Shown here: positions 25,380-33,449 of the stretch, one piece after another
Layout of the letters: every line of letters begins with the position of its first letter
Numbering within the stretch: position 1 is the first letter of the stretch
Source: a virus
DNA length: 64,000 nt
Reading direction: 5' to 3' (one strand)
IMG/VR virus record: IMGVR_UViG_3300010354_004913
Span: 1 to 64,000 of that record
Notes under the pieces: model-generated
Databases searched by the model: none
What the model was told of the DNA's origin: nothing
What the model saw: the letters and a program-made list of their open reading frames with translations, nothing else
Position numbers and translations under genes: made by a program

Positions 25380-25848
25380 TGATATTAAATCCTATTCTTA
25401 TAACATTTGGATTTGAAATCCAAAATTGAATTGTTTTAATAATTAAAGCCGAATCTTTATATGACGAACTTGTTAAATCTAGTAATAGGTATTGTGTTTT
25501 AGATTTTATACCAGCGTAATAATAAAAAACGTCTTCTAATTGAATCTTGTCTTCGCTATATTTAGGCATAGCAGAGTCGGGAAATTTAGAAGCGATAGAT
25601 CCACACACTATCATTTTATCTATTTTGTTATGTAGATTTTCAATAAATTTTTTTTGAATTCCGTTAGCATAAGAATTGTTTATAAAAATTCCATCTGTGT
25701 CTATTTGGTCGATGATTTCTTGAAAATTTTTTTCGAGGTCATACCCGTTTGATTTGCTAAATCCAATAACTTCATATTGTTGATTAGCAAAAAAATGGTA
25801 AAGGTTTTTACCAAGACCCGAAGTATGACCTGTAATGTATATCTTCAT
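25372..25848 (-). CDS. Short-chain dehydrogenase/reductase, tandem copy 2
   Basis: 158 residues. TGHTSGLGKNLY, FINNSYANG, VCGSIAS and YSEDK mirror the neighbouring SDR position by position, but the C-terminal third is shorter. Together they look like a tandem duplication, possibly working as a heterodimer. Overlaps the neighbouring genes by 4-8 bases. Confidence 0.72.
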   Translation of the reverse strand: MKIYITGHTSGLGKNLYHFFANQQYEVIGFSKSNGYDLEKNFQEIIDQIDTDGIFINNSYANGIQKKFIENLHNKIDKMIVCGSIASKFPDSAMPKYSEDKIQLEDVFYYYAGIKSKTQYLLLDLTSSSYKDSALIIKTIQFWISNPNVIRIGFNIND

Positions 25849-26498
25849 TTAAACCCTCTCGAGTCTACAAGCGTTAACATTGCTATCCATTCTTTATCTG
25901 TTTTATTCCAAGCACTATGAGGCACACGTACATCAATTATAATAGGAGAATCGTTATTTAATTTAATACCATTAATATCAACTCCTAGATCTTCTGTGAT
26001 TATACTTGGTATTTCTAATCCTATAATTACGATATAAAAACGAGGATCATTATTTAAATTACATTCTTCATAAACAGTGTCTTTAGCAAGTTCCAATTCT
26101 GAACGATATAGCTGTTTAAACATTTTTAAATTAAAAGGATGAATATGATTCGGAACAAAACTATTCGGTCCCATTCTTAATACAAAAGATCTTAGTACAT
26201 CTGGTAGCTTTTCAAATTTTTTAATTACATCATTAAAAGTGCTGTTCGAAATTTTTGGTATTAACCATTTATTAAAGTCATATACTATTGCTACTTCAGT
26301 ATCAAACTTAGCACCAGCTGGCAATTCATTGATTATTTCAAGAGGTTCGTCGATGTGATAGTTGTCTAGATTTACTTCTTTATTAGCATCAATGTATTTT
26401 TGTAAATCTATTTTGTTAACTATATTTTTTAAATCACTTGCTATCTCTAGTAACCCTTTGTGATCTACATAGTTGTGAATATTTTTTATTTTTACCAT
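25845..26498 (-). CDS. Jelly-roll oxygenase candidate (HxH type)
   Basis: 217 residues. RMGPNSFVPNHIHP followed by a late VPHSAWN gives a His-rich iron site of the aspartyl/asparaginyl-hydroxylase-like shape; the HxD aspartate is replaced in HIHP, so metal binding may differ. The remaining strands (FYIVIIGLEIP, PIIIDVRVPHS) fit a double-stranded beta-helix. Part of a five-gene minus-strand run. Confidence 0.5.
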   Translation of the reverse strand: MVKIKNIHNYVDHKGLLEIASDLKNIVNKIDLQKYIDANKEVNLDNYHIDEPLEIINELPAGAKFDTEVAIVYDFNKWLIPKISNSTFNDVIKKFEKLPDVLRSFVLRMGPNSFVPNHIHPFNLKMFKQLYRSELELAKDTVYEECNLNNDPRFYIVIIGLEIPSIITEDLGVDINGIKLNNDSPIIIDVRVPHSAWNKTDKEWIAMLTLVDSRGFK

Positions 26499-27037
26499 AA
26501 GTTAAAAATATATTTTGGTTCTAATCCGCAATTGGTACCAGCATGCCAGTAGCGCCGATCACCCCATTTGTAGGTAGAACCTTGTTGCTGATTGTAAAAA
26601 CATTTACCATTAGCAATAAACACATGACCAAATTGTGGTTTACTAATATGAGAGTGAAATCTAACTTTTGGTGGCAATTTAGAAAGTTCAACTTCATGAT
26701 CATTGACGTCCCAATGCCATGGAGCAAAATGTCCTACATTAATTTTGCTTATCCAAGCAGTATGATATTGGTCTATCTTAAACAATTCACAAAATTTTGT
26801 CACAGATCTTTCATCAAATTGCTTACCAGGAATAAACATCCCCCAACCGACCGTGCCTCCTTCGCTAAGATTTTTATATCCTGCTTTTTCCCATATGGTT
26901 GCAACTTGATCAAGTCCGGGGATATTATCTTCTTTTTTATGACTAGGTCCTATGTAATCAGGTTCTGAATTAGCGCACTGAAGAATAATCTCGTCCCAAT
27001 TTATAATATTTGAACAATTTCCAATATAATCGATCAT
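26492..27037 (-). CDS. Jelly-roll Fe(II)/2OG-type oxygenase candidate, paralog of 27034
   Basis: 181 residues. HFAPWHWDVND holds H108 and D110; RYWHAGTNCGLEPKYIFNLW holds the distal His. SKPQFGHVFIANG and the WHAG.NCG.EP ending are shared with the next protein. Probably a hydroxylase of the same fold as the 12229/19513 pair. The gene overlaps both neighbours (4-7 bases). Confidence 0.62.
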   Translation of the reverse strand: MIDYIGNCSNIINWDEIILQCANSEPDYIGPSHKKEDNIPGLDQVATIWEKAGYKNLSEGGTVGWGMFIPGKQFDERSVTKFCELFKIDQYHTAWISKINVGHFAPWHWDVNDHEVELSKLPPKVRFHSHISKPQFGHVFIANGKCFYNQQQGSTYKWGDRRYWHAGTNCGLEPKYIFNLW

Positions 27038-27612
27038 CTTGGTGTACCTAAAAAATGAAAAAGATAATAGGGCTCATAGCCACAGTTAGCTCCTGCGTGC
27101 CAATTTTTATAATGATCCCATTCCCATATACCATGTTGTGGTACATCATAAAAAGCGTCATGATCTTCTAATAAAAATACATGGCCGTCTTGAGGCTTAT
27201 CCATGAACACTGTCCAACGTTTTAGATCTCCTTCTAATAGCCATTCTTTTTCATTATCTTCTACATCCCAATGATAAGGCACTAGTCGACCTGGCCATAA
27301 TTCACTGACAAAAACTCTTCGAGGAATAGCATTTACTATTTTAGAAAATATATTTTGTACATTAATATCAAAATGAGTTCCTGGATAATAATCATACCAT
27401 TCAATTTTTTCGAGCTCATAACCAGCCTTATCCCATAACTGTATTACTTCTCTGTATGATCCTAGTAATTCGGGATTGTCCTTCCAACTTCCTTCTGATC
27501 TGTCAACAACAGTTTTCACAGAGTTAAAATCGCCATCGTTCCTTGATTTACATATATCAATAATAGAATCCCAGTTGATTAAACCTTCAGTAGATCCTAC
27601 AAATTTAGCCAT
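27034..27612 (-). CDS. Jelly-roll Fe(II)/2OG-type oxygenase candidate, paralog of 26492
   Basis: 192 residues. LVPYHWDVED (HxD), DKPQDGHVFLLEDH and NWHAGANCGYEPYYLFHF match the adjacent protein, indicating tandem duplication and divergence. The N-terminus MAKFVGSTEGLINWDSII also recalls the KYLGNF/KFVGNF start of the 12229 and 19513 proteins, so all four belong to one phage-amplified family. Confidence 0.62.
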   Translation of the reverse strand: MAKFVGSTEGLINWDSIIDICKSRNDGDFNSVKTVVDRSEGSWKDNPELLGSYREVIQLWDKAGYELEKIEWYDYYPGTHFDINVQNIFSKIVNAIPRRVFVSELWPGRLVPYHWDVEDNEKEWLLEGDLKRWTVFMDKPQDGHVFLLEDHDAFYDVPQHGIWEWDHYKNWHAGANCGYEPYYLFHFLGTPR

Positions 27613-28282
27613 TAAATATTTCCTTGTATATGTAATTCATGTTTTGATATCCCCACAAAACATGAGTACTTAGACTACGCTTAAACATTATTTCTAAATT
27701 TATTAGACCAGTATTCGCAGTTCCAGTTTCCTCAATTCTAAATTTAGCAGTTTCATGTATAATACCTTGCATATATTTTTCTTCAACGAACGGATCATTA
27801 ACTTTAACACATCCATACCAATCAATAGATCGCATGTTATTACTATCATCGATGTAATGACAATGCGGATACATAGTTAATTTATAAACACCTTCTTGAT
27901 ATTGATCTATCATAATATCTTTAATTTGTTTGCGCCATTGATCTTCGGGCCATGGTCTTCCACTGTATATGACTTGATTACAGCTTTCATTATACCATTT
28001 AAGATAAATCTTTTTATTTGTATAATCAACATCTATAATTTCAGGAGCATATAATTTATTTTTAAAATACTCAATCCACTTTAGTTCATTGTCCCAGAAC
28101 CAATCTACCACTTCTTTAGTATAAAGCGGACGATCATTATTATCCAAATATTGGTAATCGTTAGGAAAACTATAATTTTTACAAAATGTTTTTCCGTCCT
28201 CACTTACTAACGGTTCATAAGTTTGCTGAGACATACAGGCAAGTCCAGTATGGTCAAGTTTAAAGTATGGATTCCATTTCAT
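27605..28282 (-). CDS. Kinase-fold candidate, paralog of 22609
   Basis: 225 residues. VSEDGKTFCKNYSF, PEIIDVDYTNKKIYLKWY, YKLTMYPHCHYID and NNMRSIDWYGC line up with the 22609 protein. In SIDW the Asp sits where kinase folds have the metal-binding Asp of DFG, and HCHYID resembles a catalytic-loop position. Both copies are beside radical SAM or oxygenase genes. Enzymatic activity is not certain. Confidence 0.42.
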   Translation of the reverse strand: MKWNPYFKLDHTGLACMSQQTYEPLVSEDGKTFCKNYSFPNDYQYLDNNDRPLYTKEVVDWFWDNELKWIEYFKNKLYAPEIIDVDYTNKKIYLKWYNESCNQVIYSGRPWPEDQWRKQIKDIMIDQYQEGVYKLTMYPHCHYIDDSNNMRSIDWYGCVKVNDPFVEEKYMQGIIHETAKFRIEETGTANTGLINLEIMFKRSLSTHVLWGYQNMNYIYKEIFNG

Positions 28283-28932
28283 TCTATTACTATTTTAAAA
28301 TCACTATTTTTGTTTAATGTATTTAATTCTGATTCTACAACTTTAAAAGACACTGAATTTTCTTTAATCATAAAATCTTTCATTAGACCTTTTTTGTTAA
28401 TAAAGTTTAACCAAGGACTAATAACATTATCAAATCTATAACGAAAATCGTAAAGCTCTTTGTTAGGTGATATTGTTACTTTTACTAAAGAAGTAATTGG
28501 TGTATTAATCAATAATTTTCTAACAACTAGTTGTAATCTATTAATTGATCCAAAATTTGCCGCAACATGTATTCGGCCAGCATCCATTTCATACCAATAA
28601 CCGTCAGTTTCTAATAAAAACATTTGTTTATTAGAAAGATCAATCAAGTAACCTTCTTGACTTTGAATAGTGTAATGCCAACGATCGTCTATATCGGCAT
28701 GTGCCATATAAGTGGTTCCTGGTTCTAAATTAATTAATCTTGCTTCACCTACTGGTCTTGGCAGTGCTGCTAATACTCGATCCAATATTGTGTTTTCAAA
28801 CTCAGGTTTAATAACCCAAGGATCATAAAAAAAGTTTCCAGTCGGCTGATTTACAGTAGTTTTTAGCAATGAAAAACTGCTGTCCAAATTAATAGGAGCA
28901 TCGAATCTGTGTTCAGTTTTTGTTAACATCAT
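28279..28932 (-). CDS. Jelly-roll Fe(II)/2OG-type oxygenase candidate
   Basis: 217 residues. EPGTTYMAHADIDDRWHY (HxD), DAGRIHVAANFGSINRLQLVVRKL (distal His and Arg) match the layout of the island's small oxygenases. A C-terminal extension of about 60 residues is unique to this copy. The start codon is doubled (ATGATG). It heads the 24786-28932 minus block. Confidence 0.62.
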   Translation of the reverse strand: MMLTKTEHRFDAPINLDSSFSLLKTTVNQPTGNFFYDPWVIKPEFENTILDRVLAALPRPVGEARLINLEPGTTYMAHADIDDRWHYTIQSQEGYLIDLSNKQMFLLETDGYWYEMDAGRIHVAANFGSINRLQLVVRKLLINTPITSLVKVTISPNKELYDFRYRFDNVISPWLNFINKKGLMKDFMIKENSVSFKVVESELNTLNKNSDFKIVIE

Positions 28933-28955
28933 GTATTTACTGTATAAGTATTTTG

Positions 28956-29636
28956 ATGGAATTATATCTGAAGCCAGAATGGAAACGTATTGGGATCAGC
29001 ATCAGCGGTGGTGCTGACAGTGCGCTTTTGGCATTTTTAGTTTGCTCAAACAGCGATGCTGAGATACATTTCACTAATCAAATTAGATTATGGAGAACTA
29101 GACCATGGCAAGAACATGTAGCCAATCAAGTAATGGATTGGTTTCAAAATAATTTTACAAACAACTTTTACGTTCATAGAAACCTTATACCTCCAGAATT
29201 AGAATGGGCTAATAAAGGTCCTACTATAATTGATGAATATGGCAAACTAAAAAGTGGCAATCAAATAATACTAAGATCTCATAATCAATATATTGCTAAC
29301 AAATATAAATTAGATGCGTTATATGGTGGGATAACAAGAAATCCTGATGTTGAGATATCTGGTTCTCTTAGAGATAGAGACGAGGGACACATTCCTCCGT
29401 ACTTTATACATGACGGTGTACATATTTGTCATCCATTTGTATACACTAGAAAAGATTGGATAATTCAGCAGTACTACAAAAATAATATCACTGATCTATT
29501 AGAACTCACACGTAGTTGCGAAGGAGAGTTTGAAGGCATTGATTATAAAACATACGAACCAGGACAATTTGTTCCCACATGCGGTAAATGTTTCTGGTGT
29601 AAAGAACGAGAGTGGGCAATTGAACACACAAAGTAA
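28956..29636 (+). CDS. QueC-like N-type ATP pyrophosphatase (PP-loop)
   Basis: 226 residues from ATG 28956 (a TTG at 28920 overlaps the divergent gene and is rejected). SGGADS at 17-22 is the PP-loop SGGxDS; TRSCEG and CGKCFWCKERE near the C-terminus resemble the Zn site of QueC (7-cyano-7-deazaguanine synthase). Middle region differs from typical QueC, so it may adenylate another carboxylate or amide. A QueD-like gene is present at 54336. The late-like element TATAAGTA at 28943-28950 lies just upstream. Confidence 0.62.
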   Translation: MELYLKPEWKRIGISISGGADSALLAFLVCSNSDAEIHFTNQIRLWRTRPWQEHVANQVMDWFQNNFTNNFYVHRNLIPPELEWANKGPTIIDEYGKLKSGNQIILRSHNQYIANKYKLDALYGGITRNPDVEISGSLRDRDEGHIPPYFIHDGVHICHPFVYTRKDWIIQQYYKNNITDLLELTRSCEGEFEGIDYKTYEPGQFVPTCGKCFWCKEREWAIEHTK

Positions 29637-30876
29637 AACATTCTGTATGCACCCTTTTACAGGGTTAGCAACTAGAGAGGATGGCGCAATTAAAATTTGC
29701 TGCCGCAGTCAACCTATTAGTTGGATTCAAAAAGAAAGTTTAGAACAGGCATGGAACAACGAAACCATTCAGCTAGTTAGAAAACAAGTATTAAACAATG
29801 AAAGACCGGAAGTTTGTAAACCTTGTTTTGATTTAGAAGATCAAGGGGTAGAAAGCCTAAGACAGCGACATATCAACGGCGTTATTCCAGAAGCACGTAT
29901 TAACCTATATCCCGATACACCTCTTCAAGAAGTTATGCCTTTTGAATTTCCTACAATGGAAATTAAATTAAACAATTTGTGTAATTTAAAATGTAGAATG
30001 TGTAATCCTTTAGATAGTACAAGTTGGCAAGATTGGAAAGAGGTAGAATCGTTTTACGAAAAAGAAAATAATTACCTTGTACCAACAATTAGGCAACTGA
30101 CAAAAACTCCTGGGCAATACATAGGACCTTTTGACGATACTGAAAATTGGTGGGCAAGCTTTGAAAAACTATTACCATATTTCAGGCGTGTTGAGTTTGC
30201 AGGAGGTGAACCCCTCATGGATCCTCAACACTATAAAATACTTGATATGCTAAAACCTTACGGAAAGAATATAGAAATCAAGTATGCTACTAACGCAACA
30301 ACATTGGGGATTAAAGGTGGAAGAACTATTCACGATTATTGGCCTTACTTTAAATCGGTCGCTGTTAATGTCAGCATTGACGGCATTCATGATGTTTACA
30401 ATTACATTCGCGGCAACAGCGACTTTGCTGAAGTTGAGCGTAATATTAAAGAAATACAAACTATTCCAAACGTCTCGAGAATAGTAGGTGCTTTTACTGC
30501 ACAGGCAGGAAACATATTACAAGCAGCTGAATGTATTGATTACTTTATTAACGAAATGAATATTGTATTTTACAGTCATAGAGTAAGCTATCCAAACTGT
30601 CTAAGTGCTCAAGTATTACCGCAAGAATTAAAAGAGCTGGCTGTACAACGTTTAGAATCTGTCAAACAAAAATTGTTTACTTTTAATAATATACAAAAGT
30701 ATCCGTTATTAGAAAAAATAACCTTACAACAAATTAGAGATAATATTAATTATCTCCAGGCTAAAGATCAACACCATCTATGGGCAGACTTTATTGAATT
30801 TAATAAAAGACTAGATGCTACTAGACATCAAGGTCCTTTAGAAAAAATTATTCCAGAATTTGCTCTCTATGTTTGA
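29620..30876 (+). CDS. Radical SAM protein with N-terminal SPASM-like cysteine module (5 of 10)
   Basis: 418 residues if started at the TTG at 29620, chosen because the conserved KTFCMHPF...CC motif must be included and the first ATG (29647) falls inside it. Cysteines at 9, 27, 28, 66 and 69 precede core CNLKCRMC (C121, C125, C128); FAGGEPLMDP; VSIDGIHDVYN. Very close in plan to the 35295 protein (KTFCVLPWIH...CC...CSKC). Overlaps the QueC-like gene by 17 bases, so the two are co-translated. Confidence 0.82.
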   Translation: MNTQSKTFCMHPFTGLATREDGAIKICCRSQPISWIQKESLEQAWNNETIQLVRKQVLNNERPEVCKPCFDLEDQGVESLRQRHINGVIPEARINLYPDTPLQEVMPFEFPTMEIKLNNLCNLKCRMCNPLDSTSWQDWKEVESFYEKENNYLVPTIRQLTKTPGQYIGPFDDTENWWASFEKLLPYFRRVEFAGGEPLMDPQHYKILDMLKPYGKNIEIKYATNATTLGIKGGRTIHDYWPYFKSVAVNVSIDGIHDVYNYIRGNSDFAEVERNIKEIQTIPNVSRIVGAFTAQAGNILQAAECIDYFINEMNIVFYSHRVSYPNCLSAQVLPQELKELAVQRLESVKQKLFTFNNIQKYPLLEKITLQQIRDNINYLQAKDQHHLWADFIEFNKRLDATRHQGPLEKIIPEFALYV

Positions 30877-31684
30877 ACTAGTTCTAACTAATGGCAAAGA
30901 AGATCTTAGCTTATTTTTTAAACTAAGAAATACTAAAGTTGCTCACAAATGGTATCTTGAGCTTTGTAAAAACTATGAATTGTTTGAAACAGATAGATTA
31001 GACCATTGGGGTACAAACAAAGATACATATATTAACGAACTTAACAAACAAATTGACATAATCAACCATTATCAGTATACTGTTGATCGGCGTGTTGGTT
31101 CAGATATTACACAGCAGGATCTAAATTATCTACATAAATTTTTTGAAGATTTGCGAGGAGAAGTAACTGAAGGAACAGCATGGTATAATAGTGCTCCTGA
31201 ACATGTACAAGTTGCTGTAATGCGTTTCAATGTATTGATTCATCAGTTAGAGTTTTCAATGCGAGTAAAAAAGTTACATCCAACAGTTGTGGTCACATTT
31301 AAAGACCGACCTCGATATGAACTAGATGAAGAAGATATTAAACATTTTACTTACAAATGGAAACGAGACACAATCTATATTAATTACTGCCATGTTGGCA
31401 AGACTGTATTAGACGCATTTAACGACGACGATAATCTAGTTGAAGCTATTCGTCCACAAACACATTACAGCGCCGACTTTATGATTAAGTTTGGTCCAAG
31501 TAGTAATCCACTTTTACACAAATTAAGAGAAATAATGATTAATCGCTGGATTAAAACAAAACAACTCAAATTTGATAATCTAAATTTGGGAATGATACCT
31601 GTAGCAGATTTGGTTAACAAAGTAGATTTTGAAACTCTATTCAAATTCAATCAAGTCAAAGCTGTCAATTGCTTAACCAAATAA
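30869..31684 (+). CDS. Unknown island protein
   Basis: 271 residues from ATG 30869, overlapping the radical SAM stop by 8 bases. Charged, helical N-terminus (FFKLRNTKVAHKWYLELCKN) and a beta-rich middle (TVVVTFKDRPRYEL, DTIYINYCHVGK). No family recognised. Tight coupling to the radical SAM gene suggests a partner or recognition role. Confidence 0.5.
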   Translation: MFELVLTNGKEDLSLFFKLRNTKVAHKWYLELCKNYELFETDRLDHWGTNKDTYINELNKQIDIINHYQYTVDRRVGSDITQQDLNYLHKFFEDLRGEVTEGTAWYNSAPEHVQVAVMRFNVLIHQLEFSMRVKKLHPTVVVTFKDRPRYELDEEDIKHFTYKWKRDTIYINYCHVGKTVLDAFNDDDNLVEAIRPQTHYSADFMIKFGPSSNPLLHKLREIMINRWIKTKQLKFDNLNLGMIPVADLVNKVDFETLFKFNQVKAVNCLTK

Positions 31685-31685
31685 A

Positions 31686-31714
31686 TTGACTTTTCTATCT
31701 AATGGCAGTAAACT
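31686..31714 (+). promoter_or_regulatory. Sigma70-type promoter candidate
   Basis: TTGACT at 31686 and TAAACT at 31709 with a 17-bp spacer, right after the stop of the preceding gene. It would start a small unit encoding a mini membrane protein and two exported proteins. It is the only sigma70-like site I found within the island. Confidence 0.55.
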
Positions 31715-31747
31715 TGTAACTGTTATCAACCACACACAGAGGCTTTC

Positions 31748-31876
31748 ATGATTAAATTTTTAGCAGGCACAATCTTTGGCATTGTAATATCAACAATTGG
31801 ATTGTCTGGTCTTTTCTCTATGGGAGATAAGATGGTTGACAAATCTAAGGACGCTATTAAGGAGATGTCAAAATGA
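31748..31876 (+). CDS. Small membrane protein, 42 residues
   Basis: Begins MIKFLAGTIFGIVISTIG and continues with a hydrophobic stretch, then a charged tail ending KDAIKEMSK. One membrane-spanning segment with GxxxG-like spacing. AGAGG lies 9 bases before the ATG; the stop overlaps the lipoprotein start (ATGA), which supports translation. Probably acts with the two downstream exported proteins. Confidence 0.6.
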   Translation: MIKFLAGTIFGIVISTIGLSGLFSMGDKMVDKSKDAIKEMSK

Positions 31877-32505
31877 AACGCTTTATTCTTATTCCTATCG
31901 TGTTGGCACTAGCCGCTTGCTCTACTACCAAACGAGGTGAAGGGGAGTTTGATCAAATTCGAAATCAAAAACTTAGTACAAGTTTCAAAAAAGATACTAT
32001 TCGAATTGAAACTGATTGTGCTTGGTATAAACCTTGGAAAAGCGACTGCGATATTGTTGCTATCGAAGTAACTGCTACCGCAGCCACTAACGGAAATTCT
32101 GAAAATAATCTACGCACAGCATTGACACGAGCTCAAATGACTGCGGTGGCCAATGTTCGTCACTTCATTCAAGAAGAAGTTAAAAGCGAACGAGTAAAAA
32201 CTACCATTGCGAAGAACGTAGAAAAGGCCAGCGATCGTATGAAGAGCCGAACTACTGTAGGCGAAGCTGTGACTATGAGTGACAGCGATGCTGAAAAGGA
32301 CACTAATTTTAGTGTTCGGGAAAACAGTAACGATACTGCCTATCAGCTCACCGAAACTATTCGCACCAATGCTCAAGGTATTATGCGAGGATTTAAAGTT
32401 GTAAAACAAGAAGTATCAGGACCTCAGCAGGTTTCCGTGACTATGCGTTGGGACAAAGACAGCGATCGAGCTGCTTCAGTTCTACGTAAAAAGTTCGGCG
32501 GTTAA
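31873..32505 (+). CDS. Exported lipoprotein
   Basis: 210 residues. Signal MKRFILIPIVLALAACSTT with lipobox LAAC, then a mature domain with AVANVRHFIQEEVKSERVK and ISP-like repeats of helix and strand ending SVTMRWDKDSDRAASVLRKK. The layout recalls LPP20/FlgT-like lipoproteins of bacterial envelopes. In a phage it could alter the envelope or be packaged; unknown. Confidence 0.6.
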   Translation: MKRFILIPIVLALAACSTTKRGEGEFDQIRNQKLSTSFKKDTIRIETDCAWYKPWKSDCDIVAIEVTATAATNGNSENNLRTALTRAQMTAVANVRHFIQEEVKSERVKTTIAKNVEKASDRMKSRTTVGEAVTMSDSDAEKDTNFSVRENSNDTAYQLTETIRTNAQGIMRGFKVVKQEVSGPQQVSVTMRWDKDSDRAASVLRKKFGG

Positions 32506-32506
32506 A

Positions 32507-33439
32507 ATGTTTTGGAGCCTTGCCTTCTGTATTCTTCTTCAAACTTGTATTCCGCCCCCGGCTCCAATTCGTGTAGTTGGCGTCGGGGACTCTGCTGAAC
32601 AAGCTAGGGATGCTGCCTATAGAGAAGCTATGGAAACCTATATGGGTTCTGTTGTAGTCAGTGACAAGGAAATGCGAGATTATCAATTAGTCAAAGACTC
32701 TGTTATGGTCTATAGCAGTGCCTATGTAGACAAAATGAGAGTGATTAGTGAGACTAAACAGGGAAACAAATTTCGAATAGAAATGGACATTTGGATAAGT
32801 TCTAGCAAGATAGCTAACAGAATTTTAACAATCTATCCTAAAGATCAGAACATCGATAGTGCTAGGATCAGCGAACAGTTTAGAACTTATGCTAGTTCAA
32901 AGCAAAAAGGTGATAAACTATTAGAAAATGTACTAGAAATTTTTCCTTCAAATGCCTTTTACATTTCTAATTTACCTATTGAATTTAAAATTGATACGTC
33001 AAGAGTACCTTATCTAAGAATTCCTTATACAGTAAATTGGAATAAGAATTATTTTATAGCGTTAGAAGAAACTGTAAAAGTAATTAGTGACGGAAAGGCT
33101 GCTAAAAACAATCCGGCCGCATCTGTAGTATTTGGCAGTGGTAGTTCTTGGTTTTTACAGCCTTACTTTTTCAACGATGTTGTTGCTGTTAGGATGATGT
33201 ACAGCAAGTTTGAAGATAAAAAACCTGCAGTTCGACTTAATGTAGTAAACGGAAATAGTGTTGTATATACCACTTGCCAAAAACTCAATACTAGTTTTCA
33301 TAGTTCCGGATACGGCACAATAGATTTGCTTGGTAATAAAGTTTATCAAGGAGAATTTAATATTCGTTTACCTGCTAACTTGCCTGCTAACGTTAAAACT
33401 CAACTTTCTATCGAAACTGAAAATAACTGCGCTGTTTGA
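32507..33439 (+). CDS. Exported protein with LPP20/FlgT-N-like start
   Basis: 310 residues. Short hydrophobic N-terminus (MFWSLAFCILLQTC) is a signal peptide of uncertain class; a lipobox is not canonical. PIRVVGVGDSAEQARDAAYREAMETY matches the common opening of LPP20 and FlgT N-terminal domains (VxGxGxxxxxAxxxAxxxA). A beta-rich C-terminal half follows. Starts one base after the lipoprotein stop. Confidence 0.55.
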   Translation: MFWSLAFCILLQTCIPPPAPIRVVGVGDSAEQARDAAYREAMETYMGSVVVSDKEMRDYQLVKDSVMVYSSAYVDKMRVISETKQGNKFRIEMDIWISSSKIANRILTIYPKDQNIDSARISEQFRTYASSKQKGDKLLENVLEIFPSNAFYISNLPIEFKIDTSRVPYLRIPYTVNWNKNYFIALEETVKVISDGKAAKNNPAASVVFGSGSSWFLQPYFFNDVVAVRMMYSKFEDKKPAVRLNVVNGNSVVYTTCQKLNTSFHSSGYGTIDLLGNKVYQGEFNIRLPANLPANVKTQLSIETENNCAV

Positions 33440-33449
33440 TAAGTACTTC

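Noticed and set aside
28956-29636. Confident call of a complete preQ0 (7-deazaguanine) pathway
   Set aside because: Only QueC-like and QueD-like genes are seen, far apart; no FolE or convincing QueE in the window.
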